This document shows positions 1 through 9,281 of a stretch of DNA of 64,000 nt, piece after piece. Location: assembly GCA_018384365.1 (NCBI GenBank), contig JAHAYX010000054.1:83316-147315 (forward strand), written 5' to 3'. The notes beneath the pieces were generated by a model. It saw only the letters and a program-made list of their open reading frames with translations. It did not search any database and had not been told where the DNA came from. The stretch is from Clostridiaceae bacterium. GTDB taxonomy: Bacteria; Bacillota; Clostridia; Oscillospirales; QAMX01. Within the stretch, counting starts at the first letter, position 1; the number at the start of each line of letters is the position of its first letter. The position numbers and the translations under genes were made by a program.

Positions 1-313
1 CATTATTGTAACGTCGCCGCAGGAGCTTGTTTCCATGATCGTCGGCAAGGCTGTGCGTATGGCGGAATTGATGAATATTCCGATTATTGGCCTGGTTGAG
101 AACATGAGCTATCTGAAGTGCCCGGACTGCGGGAAGGAAATCCGCCCGTTCGGCGACAGCCATATTGATTCGATCGCGGAATCCCACGGACTGCAGGTGC
201 TTGCCAAGCTGCCGATCAATCCCGAATTTGCGAAGGTCTGCGACGCCGGACTGGTTGAACTCTTTGAGGGAGACTATTTTGAACCGGTTGCCGACGCAAT
301 TGAAAAACTGTAA
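1..313 (+). CDS. Mrp/NBP35-type Fe-S cluster carrier ATPase (C-terminal part)
   Basis: The gene is cut by the left edge; the frame runs from base 2 to a TAA at 311-313, so about 103 C-terminal residues are visible and the P-loop is outside the window. The segment reads VTSPQE, then a helix, then GLVENMSYL followed by CPDCGKE, which is the Mrp/ApbC/NBP35 arrangement. In that family the CxxC pair binds a bridging 4Fe-4S cluster at the dimer interface, and the protein loads or carries Fe-S clusters in the cytoplasm. The gene ends directly before a strong terminator, so it is the last gene of its transcript. The family call is firm; partner proteins cannot be seen. Confidence 0.9.
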   Translation, partial: IIVTSPQELVSMIVGKAVRMAELMNIPIIGLVENMSYLKCPDCGKEIRPFGDSHIDSIAESHGLQVLAKLPINPEFAKVCDAGLVELFEGDYFEPVADAIEKL

Positions 314-322
314 TGATAAAAA

Positions 323-358
323 AGGACCCCGGATATCCGTATCCGGGGTCCTTTTTGT
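323..358. terminator. Bidirectional intrinsic terminator
   Basis: A 12-bp stem (GGACCCCGGATA paired with TATCCGGGGTCC) with a 4-nt loop is flanked by an A run on the left and a T run on the right. It lies between two convergent genes and can end both transcripts. Confidence 0.9.
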
Positions 359-363
359 TTTTT

Positions 364-1308
364 CTAATTCAAGGCGCGCGCAAGTGCCTGGGCGTTTTCG
401 GTCATGACGTCGATATAAGTCACCTGGCCGAACTCACGGTCGCTGACATTGTGAAACGAGTTGAACATCAGGATTCCCGCGCCGGTTTCCTCACTGATTG
501 TCTGCGGCAGGGAGGAAAGCGAATAGGGCACGCTGAACACGAAGGGAATTTCCTCTTCCCGGATCTTGTCAATCAGGAAGGCAACGGTGGCCGCGCTGGG
601 CTCCGTCTGCGAGGAACAGCCGGGGAATGCGGCATAATAGGTAAGGCCGTATTCTTCCGTAAAATAACGCGCGGGGAAACGGTCGGCAAACACAACTGTT
701 GTGCGTTTTGCATTTGCCGCAATCTCCCGGAAGCGGGCATCCAGCTCTTCCAGCGCGGAGAGAAATTCCGCGGTATTTTCTTCATACGTCTCCGCGTTTT
801 CCGGATCGGCTTTCGTCAGGGTATCACACAGGGAACCGGCAATCTGCATGACGTTGACCGGGGAGAGCCACACGTGTTCGTCATATTCTTCGGATGTCTC
901 TCCGTGCGCATGGTCTTCGGTTTCAACTTCCATGCCTTCAACGGTCTCTTCCTCCAGCAGCGTGACACAGTCCATCATGCGGATGATGCGCATACTGTCA
1001 TTTTCAACGCTTTTCAGCAGCTCATCCACCCAAACGTCGCTTTCGCCGCCGTTATAAATAAAAATATCGCAGTTTTCGATATCAATCATGTTCTGCGGCG
1101 TGGGTTCATATTCGTGCGGATCAATGCCGGGACGGGTCAGCATACGGATTTGCACCCCTTCTCCGGCCACCTGCCGCGCAAAGTCATATGCCGGATAGGC
1201 GGACACGACAATGCGGAGTCCGTCCTCTTCTGTTCCGGCGTTCTGCGCAGTGCAGCCGGTGCAGAAAATCACGAGCATCAGCACGAGTGCCATCCAGAGT
1301 TTGCGCAT
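364..1308 (-). CDS. ZnuA-like metal ABC transporter substrate-binding lipoprotein
   Basis: This is a predicted extracellular lipoprotein of 314 residues that captures zinc or manganese for an ABC importer. The start at 1308 is chosen because AGGAGG lies just upstream and it gives a clean signal peptide (MRKLWMALVL to FCTGC lipobox); a longer frame upstream has no ribosome site. The cluster A-I fold is shown by PHEYEPTP, the acidic/His-rich loop near DHAHGE, and DEHVWLSP, all typical of ZnuA/AdcA proteins, with metal-ligand His in the first and third. There is no permease or ATPase gene beside it, so the membrane partner must be elsewhere. Its promoter carries a Fur/Zur-like box. Zinc is the likelier metal but manganese is not excluded. 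Confidence 0.85.
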   Translation of the reverse strand: MRKLWMALVLMLVIFCTGCTAQNAGTEEDGLRIVVSAYPAYDFARQVAGEGVQIRMLTRPGIDPHEYEPTPQNMIDIENCDIFIYNGGESDVWVDELLKSVENDSMRIIRMMDCVTLLEEETVEGMEVETEDHAHGETSEEYDEHVWLSPVNVMQIAGSLCDTLTKADPENAETYEENTAEFLSALEELDARFREIAANAKRTTVVFADRFPARYFTEEYGLTYYAAFPGCSSQTEPSAATVAFLIDKIREEEIPFVFSVPYSLSSLPQTISEETGAGILMFNSFHNVSDREFGQVTYIDVMTENAQALARALN

Positions 1309-1325
1309 GGGAAGCCTCCTAAAAA

Positions 1326-1340
1326 CGAGAATCATTTTCA
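1326..1340 (-). promoter_or_regulatory. Fur-family (probably Zur) operator
   Basis: On the minus strand TGAAAATGATTCTCG is a 7-1-7 imperfect inverted repeat resembling Fur/Zur/PerR boxes. It sits just downstream of the -10 of the ZnuA-like gene, over the predicted transcription start, as expected for a repressor. The metal-binding product suggests Zur, an inference. Confidence 0.55.
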
Positions 1341-1344
1341 AATT

Positions 1345-1373
1345 ATCATACAGCAAAGGAAACGAAATGTCAA
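1345..1373 (-). promoter_or_regulatory. Sigma-A promoter of the ZnuA-like gene
   Basis: Minus strand -35 TTGACA (1373-1368), 17-bp spacer, -10 TATGAT (1350-1345). It precedes the operator and AGGAGG ribosome site of the lipoprotein gene. Confidence 0.8.
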
Positions 1374-1397
1374 GCAATATTCCGGCGCGGACGCAGC

Positions 1398-1432
1398 AAA
1401 AAAGTCACGGCGCAAAGGATTCGCACCGTGAC
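1398..1432 (-). terminator. Intrinsic terminator of the TIM-barrel gene
   Basis: Minus strand GTCACGGTGCG / CGCCGTGAC stem followed by six T. It lies 20 bp after the stop of the gene at 1452-2261. Confidence 0.8.
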
Positions 1433-1451
1433 CCGTCGGGGAAAATTCGCA

Positions 1452-2261
1452 TTATTGGATTCCGTTTTGGAGAAAGGCCAGATAGGTATTGATGGTTTCC
1501 CAGTCCAGATGGTCCGGATGCATGCAGGGGGACTCCAAAGACATGGTTCCCTGATACTGCACGCGCTTCAAATGCGCAAAAAACGCGGGGTAGTCCACAT
1601 CGCCGCGGCCCGGCGCAGGAATGGGGTAGAGGGCCTTCCAGTCGCCCTTTTCGCCGTGGAAGTCGCTGATGTGCAGGTGTCGGACAGCGCCCTGCCAGAG
1701 CTCGGCGGCGGCACACTCCGCCTCCAGCTCCCGGTGAAACTGCGCGGGGCGGGTGTCAATGGTAAAGCCGATGCCGGGTTCGAGCCGGAGCAGGTCCCGG
1801 AAGTGCGCAAGCGGCGAACCATATACGCAGCAGCAGTTTTCGCAGAGCATATCGAGCCCATAGGAAAGTGCGGTTTCCCGCAGCAGCAGAACGCGCGCAT
1901 ACAGCCGCTCGAGATAGCGATCGGAATCCGGAATGCCCCAGATGTGCGTGACGACCTTTTGGGCGCCGATTGCACAGGCTGTTTCCAGATTGACCTTCCA
2001 TTTGTCCAGACATGCGCCGAATTCGCTGTCCGGTGCGGAACTGATCTGATCGCCGATGGCCTTGTCCGCGTGCAGAACGGGGAAGCGCAGACCGCTGGAC
2101 CGCAGTTCCGCAGTCATTTCTCCGAGTTTGTCATACCACATCGGGAACAGCATGAGTTCAAACCCGTCGCAGTGGATGTGATGGCCGTTTTCGGTCAGCA
2201 GATGATAATTGCCGCCATTCATGCGGCCCAGAAAAACGCCGGTTGAGCAATAAATCTCCAT
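1452..2261 (-). CDS. Sugar phosphate isomerase/epimerase-like TIM-barrel protein
   Basis: A 269-residue protein of the AP-endonuclease-2/xylose-isomerase-like TIM-barrel superfamily, which covers sugar and cyclitol isomerases and epimerases. The start at 2261 (MEIYCSTGVFLGR) is preceded by GAGGTG; a longer in-frame extension would run through the promoter and is rejected. Visible barrel elements include LMLFPMWY, KVVTHIWGIPDSD, MLCENCCCVYG, a metal-type segment GFTIDTRPAQ and HLHISDFHGEKGDW, where the His and Glu/Asp residues fit the family's metal site. It is a single-gene transcript facing away from uvrB. Substrate cannot be named from sequence. Confidence 0.75.
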   Translation of the reverse strand: MEIYCSTGVFLGRMNGGNYHLLTENGHHIHCDGFELMLFPMWYDKLGEMTAELRSSGLRFPVLHADKAIGDQISSAPDSEFGACLDKWKVNLETACAIGAQKVVTHIWGIPDSDRYLERLYARVLLLRETALSYGLDMLCENCCCVYGSPLAHFRDLLRLEPGIGFTIDTRPAQFHRELEAECAAAELWQGAVRHLHISDFHGEKGDWKALYPIPAPGRGDVDYPAFFAHLKRVQYQGTMSLESPCMHPDHLDWETINTYLAFLQNGIQ

Positions 2262-2288
2262 GGAACACCTCGTATCACAATGGGATTT

Positions 2289-2317
2289 ATTATACGCCGA
2301 AAAAATGCCGAATTCAA
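2289..2317 (-). promoter_or_regulatory. Sigma-A promoter of the TIM-barrel gene
   Basis: Minus strand -35 TTGAAT, 17-bp spacer, -10 TATAAT, 28 bp before the chosen start codon. Confidence 0.75.
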
Positions 2318-2342
2318 GGACCGAAACCGTAGTTTTCAACGC

Positions 2343-2371
2343 TTGACAAACAAATGTTCGTGCTGTATAAT
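2343..2371 (+). promoter_or_regulatory. Sigma-A promoter of the uvrB-uvrA-chr operon
   Basis: Perfect TTGACA (2343-2348), 17-bp spacer, perfect TATAAT (2366-2371). The spacer is occupied by a LexA-type box. Confidence 0.9.
2347..2360 (+). promoter_or_regulatory. LexA (SOS) box
   Basis: CAAACAAATGTTCG matches the Gram-positive consensus CGAACRNRYGTTCG at 13 of 14 positions. It overlaps the -35 and fills most of the spacer, so bound LexA would block RNA polymerase. uvrB is a classical SOS gene, which supports the assignment. Confidence 0.8.
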
Positions 2372-2400
2372 ACTTAGGATGCAAATGGGGAGGGCGACGT

Positions 2401-4401
2401 ATGCCGAAATTTGAGGTTGTGAGCAAATATGAGCCGGCGGGCGATCAGCCAAAGGCAATTGATGCACTGTCACTCGGTGTTGAGATGGGGCTGGACGAGC
2501 AAACGCTGCTTGGCGTCACCGGTTCCGGTAAAACCTACACCATCGCAAAGGTGATCGAACGCGTCCAGCGTCCGAAGCTGGTGCTTGCGCACAACAAGAC
2601 GCTGGCTGCGCAGCTTTGCTCCGAGTTCCGGGAACTTTTTCCGAACAACGCGGTGGAATACTTTGTGTCCTATTACGACTATTACCAGCCGGAGGCCTAC
2701 ATCCCCTCTACCGATACCTATATAGAAAAGGATTCCTCCATCAATGATGAGATAGACCGGCTGCGCCATTCGGCAACCAGCGCGCTTTTCGAGCGCCGCG
2801 ACGTGATTATCATTGCATCAGTCTCCTGTATTTATTCGCTCGGTGATCCGCAGGAATATACGACACTGGGGATTTCCATGCGGCCCGGCATGGCGTTTGG
2901 CCGGGATAATCTGTTAAAGCGCCTGACGGCAATCCAGTACGAGCGCAACGATATGAACTTTGTTCGTAATACCTTCCGCGTGCGCGGAGATACGGTGGAG
3001 ATCTTCCCGTCCTATGCCACGCAGACCGCGCTGCGCGTGGAGTTCTTCGGAGATGAGATTGACCGCATCAGCGAAATCCATGTGCTGACCGGCCAGGTGG
3101 AGCGCCGCCTGAACCATGCGATTCTGTTCCCGGCTTCGCACTATGTTTCGTCCCCCGAGAAGCTCGAAGGGGCGATACAGGAGATTCAGCGCGAACTGGA
3201 GGAGCGGGAACGCTGGTTCCGCGAAAACGATAAGTTGATCGAGGCGCAGCGCATCCACGAACGGACGATGTATGACTGTGAAATGCTCAGCGAGATCGGC
3301 TTCTGCTCCGGTATTGAGAATTACTCGCGCGTAATCTCCGGGCGCGAGCCGGGCAGCGCGCCTTATACGCTGCTCGATTACTTCCCAAAGGATTTCCTGC
3401 TTGTCGTGGACGAGTCGCACGTAACGCTGCCGCAGGTGCGCGGGATGTATGCCGGCGACCACGCGCGTAAGCAGTCGCTGATTGATTATGGCTTCCGTCT
3501 GCCCAGCGCATTTGATAACCGCCCGCTCAATTTTGAGGAATTTGAGGAAAAAATCAATCAGGTGATCTATGTCAGCGCAACGCCCGGCGATTATGAACTG
3601 GAACGGTCCGGACAGGTTGTGGAGCAGGTGATCCGCCCGACGGGTCTTGTGGATCCGGAGGTGATTGTCCGGCCGGTTACGAATCAGGTGGACGATCTGA
3701 TCGGCGAGCTGAATGCCTGCATCGCGCGCGGCAGCCGCGCACTGGTTACCACTCTGACGGTGAAAACCACCGAGGATTTGACGGCATATCTGATGAATGT
3801 CGGCATCAAGGCGAAATATATCAACCACCAGATCGAAACGATCGAGCGCATGAAGCTGATCCGCGAACTGCGTATGGGTGAAGTCGACGTTCTCGTCGGT
3901 GTAAACCTGCTGCGAGAGGGTCTGGATATGCCGGAGGTTGATCTGGTGGCCATTCTGGACGCCGACCGCGAAGGCTTCCTGCGTTCGGGCCGCTCCATGA
4001 TCCAGATTATCGGACGTGCAGCGCGAAATGCAAACGGCCGCGTGATTATGTATGCGGATACCATCACGGATTCCATGCGCTATGCGATTGACGAGACGAA
4101 CCGCCGCCGCAAGCTCCAGATGGAGTATAACGAAGCGCACGGCATCACGCCGAAAACGATCGTCAAGGATGTGTATGACCTGATTGAAATCACGGCTTCC
4201 GATGACAAGGAGGAGCCGGAACGTCAGATGACCGGGCGCGAACGCACGGCGTTGATTGAAAAACTGCGCCGGAACATGAAGAACGCGGCAAAGATGCTGG
4301 AATTTGAATACGCTGCGCAGCTGCGCGACCGGATCGCGGAGTTGGAACGCGAAAACGTTTCCGTAAAAACCACGAGAGACAGGGAAAGGCAGAAATCATG
4401 A
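2401..4401 (+). CDS. uvrB: UvrABC excinuclease subunit B
   Basis: UvrB receives damaged DNA from UvrA, verifies the lesion, and nicks DNA together with UvrC. At 666 residues it is full length. The P-loop GVTGSGKT is at residues 38-45, the damage-probing beta hairpin is marked by [10 protein letters not shown] (about 92-101), the helicase motif DESHVTLPQ is near 340, motif VI (QIIGRAARN) follows, and the UvrC-binding UVR domain is at the C terminus (about 622-656). A GGGAGGG ribosome site precedes the ATG. The gene overlaps uvrA by 4 bp (ATGA), so they are translationally coupled. The LexA box predicts DNA-damage induction. Confidence 0.98.
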   Translation: MPKFEVVSKYEPAGDQPKAIDALSLGVEMGLDEQTLLGVTGSGKTYTIAKVIERVQRPKLVLAHNKTLAAQLCSEFRELFPNNAVEYFVSYYDYYQPEAYIPSTDTYIEKDSSINDEIDRLRHSATSALFERRDVIIIASVSCIYSLGDPQEYTTLGISMRPGMAFGRDNLLKRLTAIQYERNDMNFVRNTFRVRGDTVEIFPSYATQTALRVEFFGDEIDRISEIHVLTGQVERRLNHAILFPASHYVSSPEKLEGAIQEIQRELEERERWFRENDKLIEAQRIHERTMYDCEMLSEIGFCSGIENYSRVISGREPGSAPYTLLDYFPKDFLLVVDESHVTLPQVRGMYAGDHARKQSLIDYGFRLPSAFDNRPLNFEEFEEKINQVIYVSATPGDYELERSGQVVEQVIRPTGLVDPEVIVRPVTNQVDDLIGELNACIARGSRALVTTLTVKTTEDLTAYLMNVGIKAKYINHQIETIERMKLIRELRMGEVDVLVGVNLLREGLDMPEVDLVAILDADREGFLRSGRSMIQIIGRAARNANGRVIMYADTITDSMRYAIDETNRRRKLQMEYNEAHGITPKTIVKDVYDLIEITASDDKEEPERQMTGRERTALIEKLRRNMKNAAKMLEFEYAAQLRDRIAELERENVSVKTTRDRERQKS

Positions 4402-7217
4402 CGGAACATATTTATGTAAAAGGCGCGAGAGAGCATAATCTGAAAAATATCGACGTGGAGATCCCGCGCGATAAGCTCGTGGTATTCACAGGGCTTTCCG
4501 GCTCCGGAAAGTCGAGCCTGGCGTTTGATACGATTTACGCCGAGGGCCAGCGCCGCTATGTGGAATCACTTTCCGCATACGCACGGCAGTTTCTGGGGCT
4601 GATGGAAAAGCCGGATGTGGATTATATTGAAGGACTGTCGCCCGCCATTTCTATTGACCAGAAAACAACCTCCAAAAACCCGCGCTCCACGGTGGGAACG
4701 GTGACGGAGATCTACGATTACCTGCGTTTGCTCTGGGCGCGCATCGGTGTGCCGCACTGCCCGAAGTGCGGCAAGGAAATCCGCCAGCAGAGCATAGATC
4801 AGATCATCGACCAGCTGCTCTCGCTGGGCGAGGGAACGCGCCTTTCCGTACTTGCTCCGGTTGTCCGCGCGCGAAAGGGCGAGCATACGAAGATTTTTGA
4901 GGACGCACGACGCTCGGGTTATGTCCGTGCCCGCGTGGACGGCAATGTTTATGACCTTTCGGAAGAAATCAAGCTGGAAAAGAACAAAAAACACTCCATT
5001 GAGATCGTTGTGGACCGTATCGTGATTCGCGACGACGCGCGTTCGCGTCTGACGGACTCCATCGAGGTGGCGGCAAAACTCTCCGGCGGACTGGTGATGG
5101 CGGATGTCGTGGACGGCGAGACGATCCTTTTTTCGCAGAGCTATGCCTGTCCGGACTGCGGCATTTCCATCGAAGAAATGTCGCCGCGCGCTTTTTCCTT
5201 CAACAATCCCTACGGCGCCTGTCCGACCTGTACGGGACTTGGTATGCAGCAGAAGATCGATCCGGATCTGATTATTTCCAAGCCGGAGCTCTCTATCAAA
5301 GATGGCGCCATCAAAGCGATCGGCTGGTCGATCAGCGACCCGGACAGCGGTGCTGCCTGTATGATCCGCGCCCTTTCGGAACGGTATGGCTTCCCGCTGG
5401 ACGTGCCTGTGCGCGATTTGCCGGAGGAAACCATCCGGCTGCTGCTTTATGGCAACAAAGGCGAAAAAATCGCCGTGAAATACCCGAACCTGAAACGGCC
5501 GATCATGCAGGCCTTTGAGGGCATTATTCCGAATCTCGAACGCCGCTACCAGTACACGGGAAGCGAGTCGATGAAAGCGGAATATGAGGAGTATATGAGC
5601 GAAATCCCCTGCCCGGACTGCGGCGGAAAGCGTTTGAAAAAAGAAGTACTGGCCGTTACGGTTGGCGGCAAGAATATTTACGAATACTGCACTATGCCCA
5701 TCACGGAGGCAAAGGAGTTTGTCGAAAATCTGACGCTGACGCCCAAGGAAGAAATGATTGCGCACCGCATTATCAAGGAAATTCGGGAGCGTTTGGGCTT
5801 TTTGCAGAGCGTCGGCCTGGAATACCTGACGTTGTCGCGCTCCGCGGGAAGTTTGTCGGGCGGTGAAAGCCAGCGTATCCGGCTTGCCACGCAGATTGGT
5901 TCGTCCCTGATGGGGGTGCTGTATATTCTGGACGAGCCGTCCATTGGTCTGCACCAGCGGGACAATCAGAAACTGCTTGCCACGCTGAAACGTCTGCGTG
6001 ATATCGGCAATACGCTGGTCGTGGTTGAACACGATGAGGATACCATGTATGCCGCGGACTATATCGTGGACATCGGCCCGGGCGCGGGCGTACACGGCGG
6101 CGAGGTGGTGTGCACCGGCACGGTGGAGGATATCAAAGCGTGCCCGAACTCGCTGACGGGTCTTTATCTGAGCGGCCAGCGCCATATCGATCTGCCGGAA
6201 AAACGCCGCGAGGGCAACGGCCACAGCATCGTGATCCGCGGCGCGAGGGAAAATAACCTCAAGGACATTGATGCGGAGATCAAATTGGGGACACTGACCT
6301 GCGTGACCGGCGTTTCCGGCTCCGGAAAATCGTCGCTGATTAACGAAATCCTGTATAAAAGTCTTGCCTACGAGCTCAACGGCGCACGACAGCATCCCGG
6401 AAAGCATGACCGCATCGAGGGAATCGAGCATCTGGACAAAATCATCAATATTGATCAGTCGCCGATCGGACGTACGCCGCGTTCGAATCCTGCAACCTAC
6501 ACGGGCGTGTTCGGTGACATTCGAGAGCTCTTTGCGCGCACGCAGGACGCAAAAATGCGCGGGTATGGCCCGGGACGCTTTTCGTTCAATGTGCGCGGCG
6601 GACGCTGTGAATCCTGCTCCGGCGATGGCCTTTTGAAGATTGAAATGCACTTCCTGCCGGATATTTACGTGCCCTGTGATGTCTGCCACGGCATGCGCTA
6701 TAACCGGGAAACGCTGGAAGTACGCTATAAGGATAAAAATATTTACGAAGTGCTGGACATGACGGTGGATGAGGCACTGCCGTTTTTTGAAAATGTGCCA
6801 AAAATTTACCGCAAGATCAAAACACTCGCGGAGGTTGGCCTGGGCTATATCAAGCTGGGTCAGCCCTCCACAACGCTTTCCGGCGGTGAAGCGCAGCGCG
6901 TGAAACTGGCGACAGAGCTGTCGCGCCGCGCAACGGGGCGCACGATTTATGTGCTGGACGAGCCGACGACCGGCCTGCACGTCGCGGATGTGCATAAGCT
7001 GATTGATGTGCTCAATGCGCTTGTGGATGCGGGGAATACGGTGGTCGTGATCGAGCACAATATGGAAGTCATCAAGATTGCGGACCGTATCATCGATCTG
7101 GGCCCGGAGGGCGGAAACCGCGGCGGCACGATTGTGGCCTGCGGTACGCCGGAAGAGGTCGCAGCCTGCGAGGCATCGTATACGGGACAGTTCTTAAAGC
7201 CCTTTTTAAAACGATAA
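4398..7217 (+). CDS. uvrA: UvrABC excinuclease subunit A
   Basis: UvrA is the damage-recognition ATPase of nucleotide excision repair; it acts as a dimer that delivers UvrB. The 939-residue protein has two ABC modules: first P-loop GLSGSGKSS near residue 33 with LSGGESQR, second P-loop GVSGSGKSS near 637 with LSGGEAQR. Zinc-binding CPDC/CPTC pairs in the first half and CESC/CDVCHG in the second half are intact, as is the Gly-rich damage-sensing region. The start overlaps the uvrB stop. Thirteen bases after its stop the chromate transporter genes begin, on the same strand and without a terminator, so they likely share the SOS promoter. Confidence 0.98.
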   Translation: MTEHIYVKGAREHNLKNIDVEIPRDKLVVFTGLSGSGKSSLAFDTIYAEGQRRYVESLSAYARQFLGLMEKPDVDYIEGLSPAISIDQKTTSKNPRSTVGTVTEIYDYLRLLWARIGVPHCPKCGKEIRQQSIDQIIDQLLSLGEGTRLSVLAPVVRARKGEHTKIFEDARRSGYVRARVDGNVYDLSEEIKLEKNKKHSIEIVVDRIVIRDDARSRLTDSIEVAAKLSGGLVMADVVDGETILFSQSYACPDCGISIEEMSPRAFSFNNPYGACPTCTGLGMQQKIDPDLIISKPELSIKDGAIKAIGWSISDPDSGAACMIRALSERYGFPLDVPVRDLPEETIRLLLYGNKGEKIAVKYPNLKRPIMQAFEGIIPNLERRYQYTGSESMKAEYEEYMSEIPCPDCGGKRLKKEVLAVTVGGKNIYEYCTMPITEAKEFVENLTLTPKEEMIAHRIIKEIRERLGFLQSVGLEYLTLSRSAGSLSGGESQRIRLATQIGSSLMGVLYILDEPSIGLHQRDNQKLLATLKRLRDIGNTLVVVEHDEDTMYAADYIVDIGPGAGVHGGEVVCTGTVEDIKACPNSLTGLYLSGQRHIDLPEKRREGNGHSIVIRGARENNLKDIDAEIKLGTLTCVTGVSGSGKSSLINEILYKSLAYELNGARQHPGKHDRIEGIEHLDKIINIDQSPIGRTPRSNPATYTGVFGDIRELFARTQDAKMRGYGPGRFSFNVRGGRCESCSGDGLLKIEMHFLPDIYVPCDVCHGMRYNRETLEVRYKDKNIYEVLDMTVDEALPFFENVPKIYRKIKTLAEVGLGYIKLGQPSTTLSGGEAQRVKLATELSRRATGRTIYVLDEPTTGLHVADVHKLIDVLNALVDAGNTVVVIEHNMEVIKIADRIIDLGPEGGNRGGTIVACGTPEEVAACEASYTGQFLKPFLKR

Positions 7218-7230
7218 CGCCGGAGGTTTT

Positions 7231-7779
7231 ATGAAAAACGAGTATCTGGATATGTTTTGCACGTTTGCCCGCATTGGCGGGCTGACGTTTGGCGGCGGTT
7301 ATGCGATGCTGCCGATCCTGCAGCGCGAAGTGGTGGAAAAACGCGGCTGGGCCACGGAAAACGAACTCTCCGATTACTATGCAATCGGCCAGTGTACTCC
7401 GGGCATTATCGCCGTCAATGTAGCAACCTTTATCGGAAACAAGCGCAAGGGAATTCTGGGCGGCATCACGGCCACGCTGGGCGTGGTTTTCCCGTCGCTG
7501 GTCATCATCACACTGATTGCGGCGTTTTTGCAGAATTTTGCGGATCTGGAGATCGTCAAGCATGCCTTCGCCGGTGTGCGCGTCGGCGTTTGTGTGCTGG
7601 TATTCAACGCAGTGGTGAAGCTGTGGAAGAAAGCCGTGATCGACATTCCGGCGTTTGTGATTTTTGCGATCGTGCTGCTTTTGATGGTGTTCCTGGATAT
7701 TTCCCCGGTTCTGCTCGTTATCGGCGCCGGAATTGCCGGTGTGATCGTGCAGGGAACCAGAAAGGCGGTGCGTAAATGA
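7231..7779 (+). CDS. Chromate transporter family protein, first half-size subunit
   Basis: A 182-residue half-size CHR-family membrane protein. Members of the family move chromate or related oxyanions; many housekeeping members have no proven substrate. The N-terminal signature FGGGYAMLPILQREV and the second CTPGIIAVNVATFIG motif are both present, followed by several hydrophobic segments. Its start has a CGGAGG site. It overlaps the next CHR gene by 4 bp, the usual tandem arrangement in which two antiparallel half-size proteins form one transporter. Being downstream of uvrBA without a visible terminator, it is probably co-transcribed with the repair genes. Confidence 0.9.
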   Translation: MKNEYLDMFCTFARIGGLTFGGGYAMLPILQREVVEKRGWATENELSDYYAIGQCTPGIIAVNVATFIGNKRKGILGGITATLGVVFPSLVIITLIAAFLQNFADLEIVKHAFAGVRVGVCVLVFNAVVKLWKKAVIDIPAFVIFAIVLLLMVFLDISPVLLVIGAGIAGVIVQGTRKAVRK

Positions 7780-8339
7780 TTTATCTGCAGCTTTTCTATG
7801 AGTTTTTCAAAACGGGCCTTTTTGCCGTGGGCGGCGGACTGGCAACGCTGCCGTTTTTGTATAATCTCTCGGACAAAACCGGCTGGTTTACGTATGAGCA
7901 GCTGGCGGACATGGTGGCAATCTCCGAGTCCACCCCCGGACCGATCGGCGTCAACATGGCAACCTATGTGGGATTTGAAACGGCGGGGATTCTGGGCGCC
8001 GTGGTTGCAACACTGGGACTGATCGCACCGGCGATTGTCATTATTGTGATTGTCGCGGGATTTTTAAAGAAATTCCAGGATAATCAGTATGTGCAGAACG
8101 TTTTCTATGGCCTTCGTCCTGCTTCGGTCGGTCTGATTGCGGCGGCTTTCGTGTCTGTGCTGACGATGTCTGTGATCCGGGTGGATCTTTTTCGGGCCTC
8201 GGGTGTGTGGACGGACCTGTTCAGCATCAAGGCGATCCTGTTGGCGGCCGTGGTGTATGTGTTGACCAACAAAACCAAATGGCACCCGGCATTTTTCCTG
8301 CTGGGTTCGGCGATTGTCGGCGTGATCTTCAAGTTTTAG
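7776..8339 (+). CDS. Chromate transporter family protein, second half-size subunit
   Basis: The 187-residue partner of the preceding CHR protein, with the matching motifs GGGLATLPFL and STPGPIGVNMATYVG and about five to six membrane segments. It starts within the stop codon of its neighbour (ATGA), so the two are made in equal amounts. Together they resemble a split ChrA. Export of oxyanions is the family function; the real substrate in an anaerobe is unknown. A terminator follows, which closes the uvrB-uvrA-chr-chr operon. Confidence 0.9.
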   Translation: MIYLQLFYEFFKTGLFAVGGGLATLPFLYNLSDKTGWFTYEQLADMVAISESTPGPIGVNMATYVGFETAGILGAVVATLGLIAPAIVIIVIVAGFLKKFQDNQYVQNVFYGLRPASVGLIAAAFVSVLTMSVIRVDLFRASGVWTDLFSIKAILLAAVVYVLTNKTKWHPAFFLLGSAIVGVIFKF

Positions 8340-8372
8340 GGAAAAACGGCGCGCAGCGCCTGATAGAAACGG

Positions 8373-8424
8373 AAAAAAGCACCGCAGGCCGGGAAGCCGC
8401 GCTTCCTGTCTTGCGGTGCTTTTG
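8373..8424. terminator. Bidirectional intrinsic terminator
   Basis: GCACCGCA (8379-8386) pairs with TGCGGTGC (8412-8419), extended by an inner GGGAAGC/GCTTCC stem, with an A run on the left and a T run on the right. It separates the convergent chr operon and HAD gene. Confidence 0.85.
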
Positions 8425-8437
8425 CTTATTTGGATTT

Positions 8438-9223
8438 TCAGCGAATGGACGCGGTAATGCCGGAGAGATCGTCAAAAACGTAGTCCGGTTTGACCGCGGA
8501 TTTTGCAAGATCTTCGGTTGTGGACTCTCCTGAGAGAACCAGAATGCTTGTGATACCGGCATTGACGCCCACGGCAATATCCGTATAGAGCCGGTCGCCC
8601 ACCATGGCGATGTCCTCATGCCGCAGACCGTATTTTTCGCACAGCGCGTCGATGATTCCGCGGTTCGGTTTTCCGACAATGTAATCCGGCCTGCGCCCGG
8701 TGGACGCTTCGACCAGCGCGAGCATGGAGCCGACGTCGGGAATGAAGCCGCCGTCCGTCGGGCAGTTAAAATCCGGATGTGTGGCGATAAACGGCGTGCC
8801 GTAACGCACAAAATCGCAGAGCTTCCGAAGTTTCTCATAGGTCAGATCGGTATCAAAGCCCAATACGGCGTAATCAATGTCCTGATCCGTCAGGACGAAG
8901 CCTGCCTCCCGGAATTCTTCCTCCAGCGAGGGCGTGCCAAGCAGGTAAATCCGCGCGCCCGGCTTTTGCTTGTTCAAATAAATGGTCGTGGCCTCACCGG
9001 AAGTGAAAACGCCGTCCGGTTCCACGGGAATCCCCATTTTTTCAAGATGCGCAAGATAGGCATAGCGGTTTCTGGTGCAGTTGTTCGTCAGAAAAATATA
9101 GTGCTTTCCCTGCTCCTTCAAAAGCGAGAGAAAGGGAAGCGTGCAGTCAAAGACGCGGTCCCCCAGGTAAATGGTGCCGTCCATGTCGAGCAAAAAAAGC
9201 GAGATATCGCGTAAATCTTTCAT
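8438..9223 (-). CDS. HAD-superfamily (IIA, NagD-like) phosphatase
   Basis: A 261-residue HAD hydrolase of the NagD/4-nitrophenylphosphatase subfamily, soluble and cytoplasmic. Motif I is DMDGT with the nucleophile Asp13 and Asp15, motif II is the LTNN segment (FLTNNCTRNR), the cap domain follows, and motifs III/IV appear as VGKPN and MVGDRLYTDI. These enzymes remove phosphate from small sugar or nucleotide phosphates; the exact substrate is not predictable. The start has a CGGAGG site 7 bp upstream. It is transcribed from its own promoter located at the end of the AI-2E gene. Confidence 0.9.
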   Translation of the reverse strand: MKDLRDISLFLLDMDGTIYLGDRVFDCTLPFLSLLKEQGKHYIFLTNNCTRNRYAYLAHLEKMGIPVEPDGVFTSGEATTIYLNKQKPGARIYLLGTPSLEEEFREAGFVLTDQDIDYAVLGFDTDLTYEKLRKLCDFVRYGTPFIATHPDFNCPTDGGFIPDVGSMLALVEASTGRRPDYIVGKPNRGIIDALCEKYGLRHEDIAMVGDRLYTDIAVGVNAGITSILVLSGESTTEDLAKSAVKPDYVFDDLSGITASIR

Positions 9224-9252
9224 GAAATCCTCCGTATAGTTTGTCCGTATCG

Positions 9253-9281
9253 ATTGTACCGTAAGGCGCAGGCGGTGTCAA
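9253..9281 (-). promoter_or_regulatory. Sigma-A promoter of the HAD gene
   Basis: Minus strand TTGACA, 17-bp spacer, TACAAT. The -35 overlaps the stop codon of the upstream AI-2E gene. Confidence 0.75.

Noticed and set aside
4566-7058. An 830-codon open frame antisense to uvrA, and similar long antisense frames at 2914-4140, 38370-40067, 45055-46599, 52399-54021 and 55467-57179
   Set aside because: They lie wholly opposite well-supported genes, contain His/Arg/Gln-rich sequence typical of shadows of GC-rich codons, and have no ribosome site or family motif.
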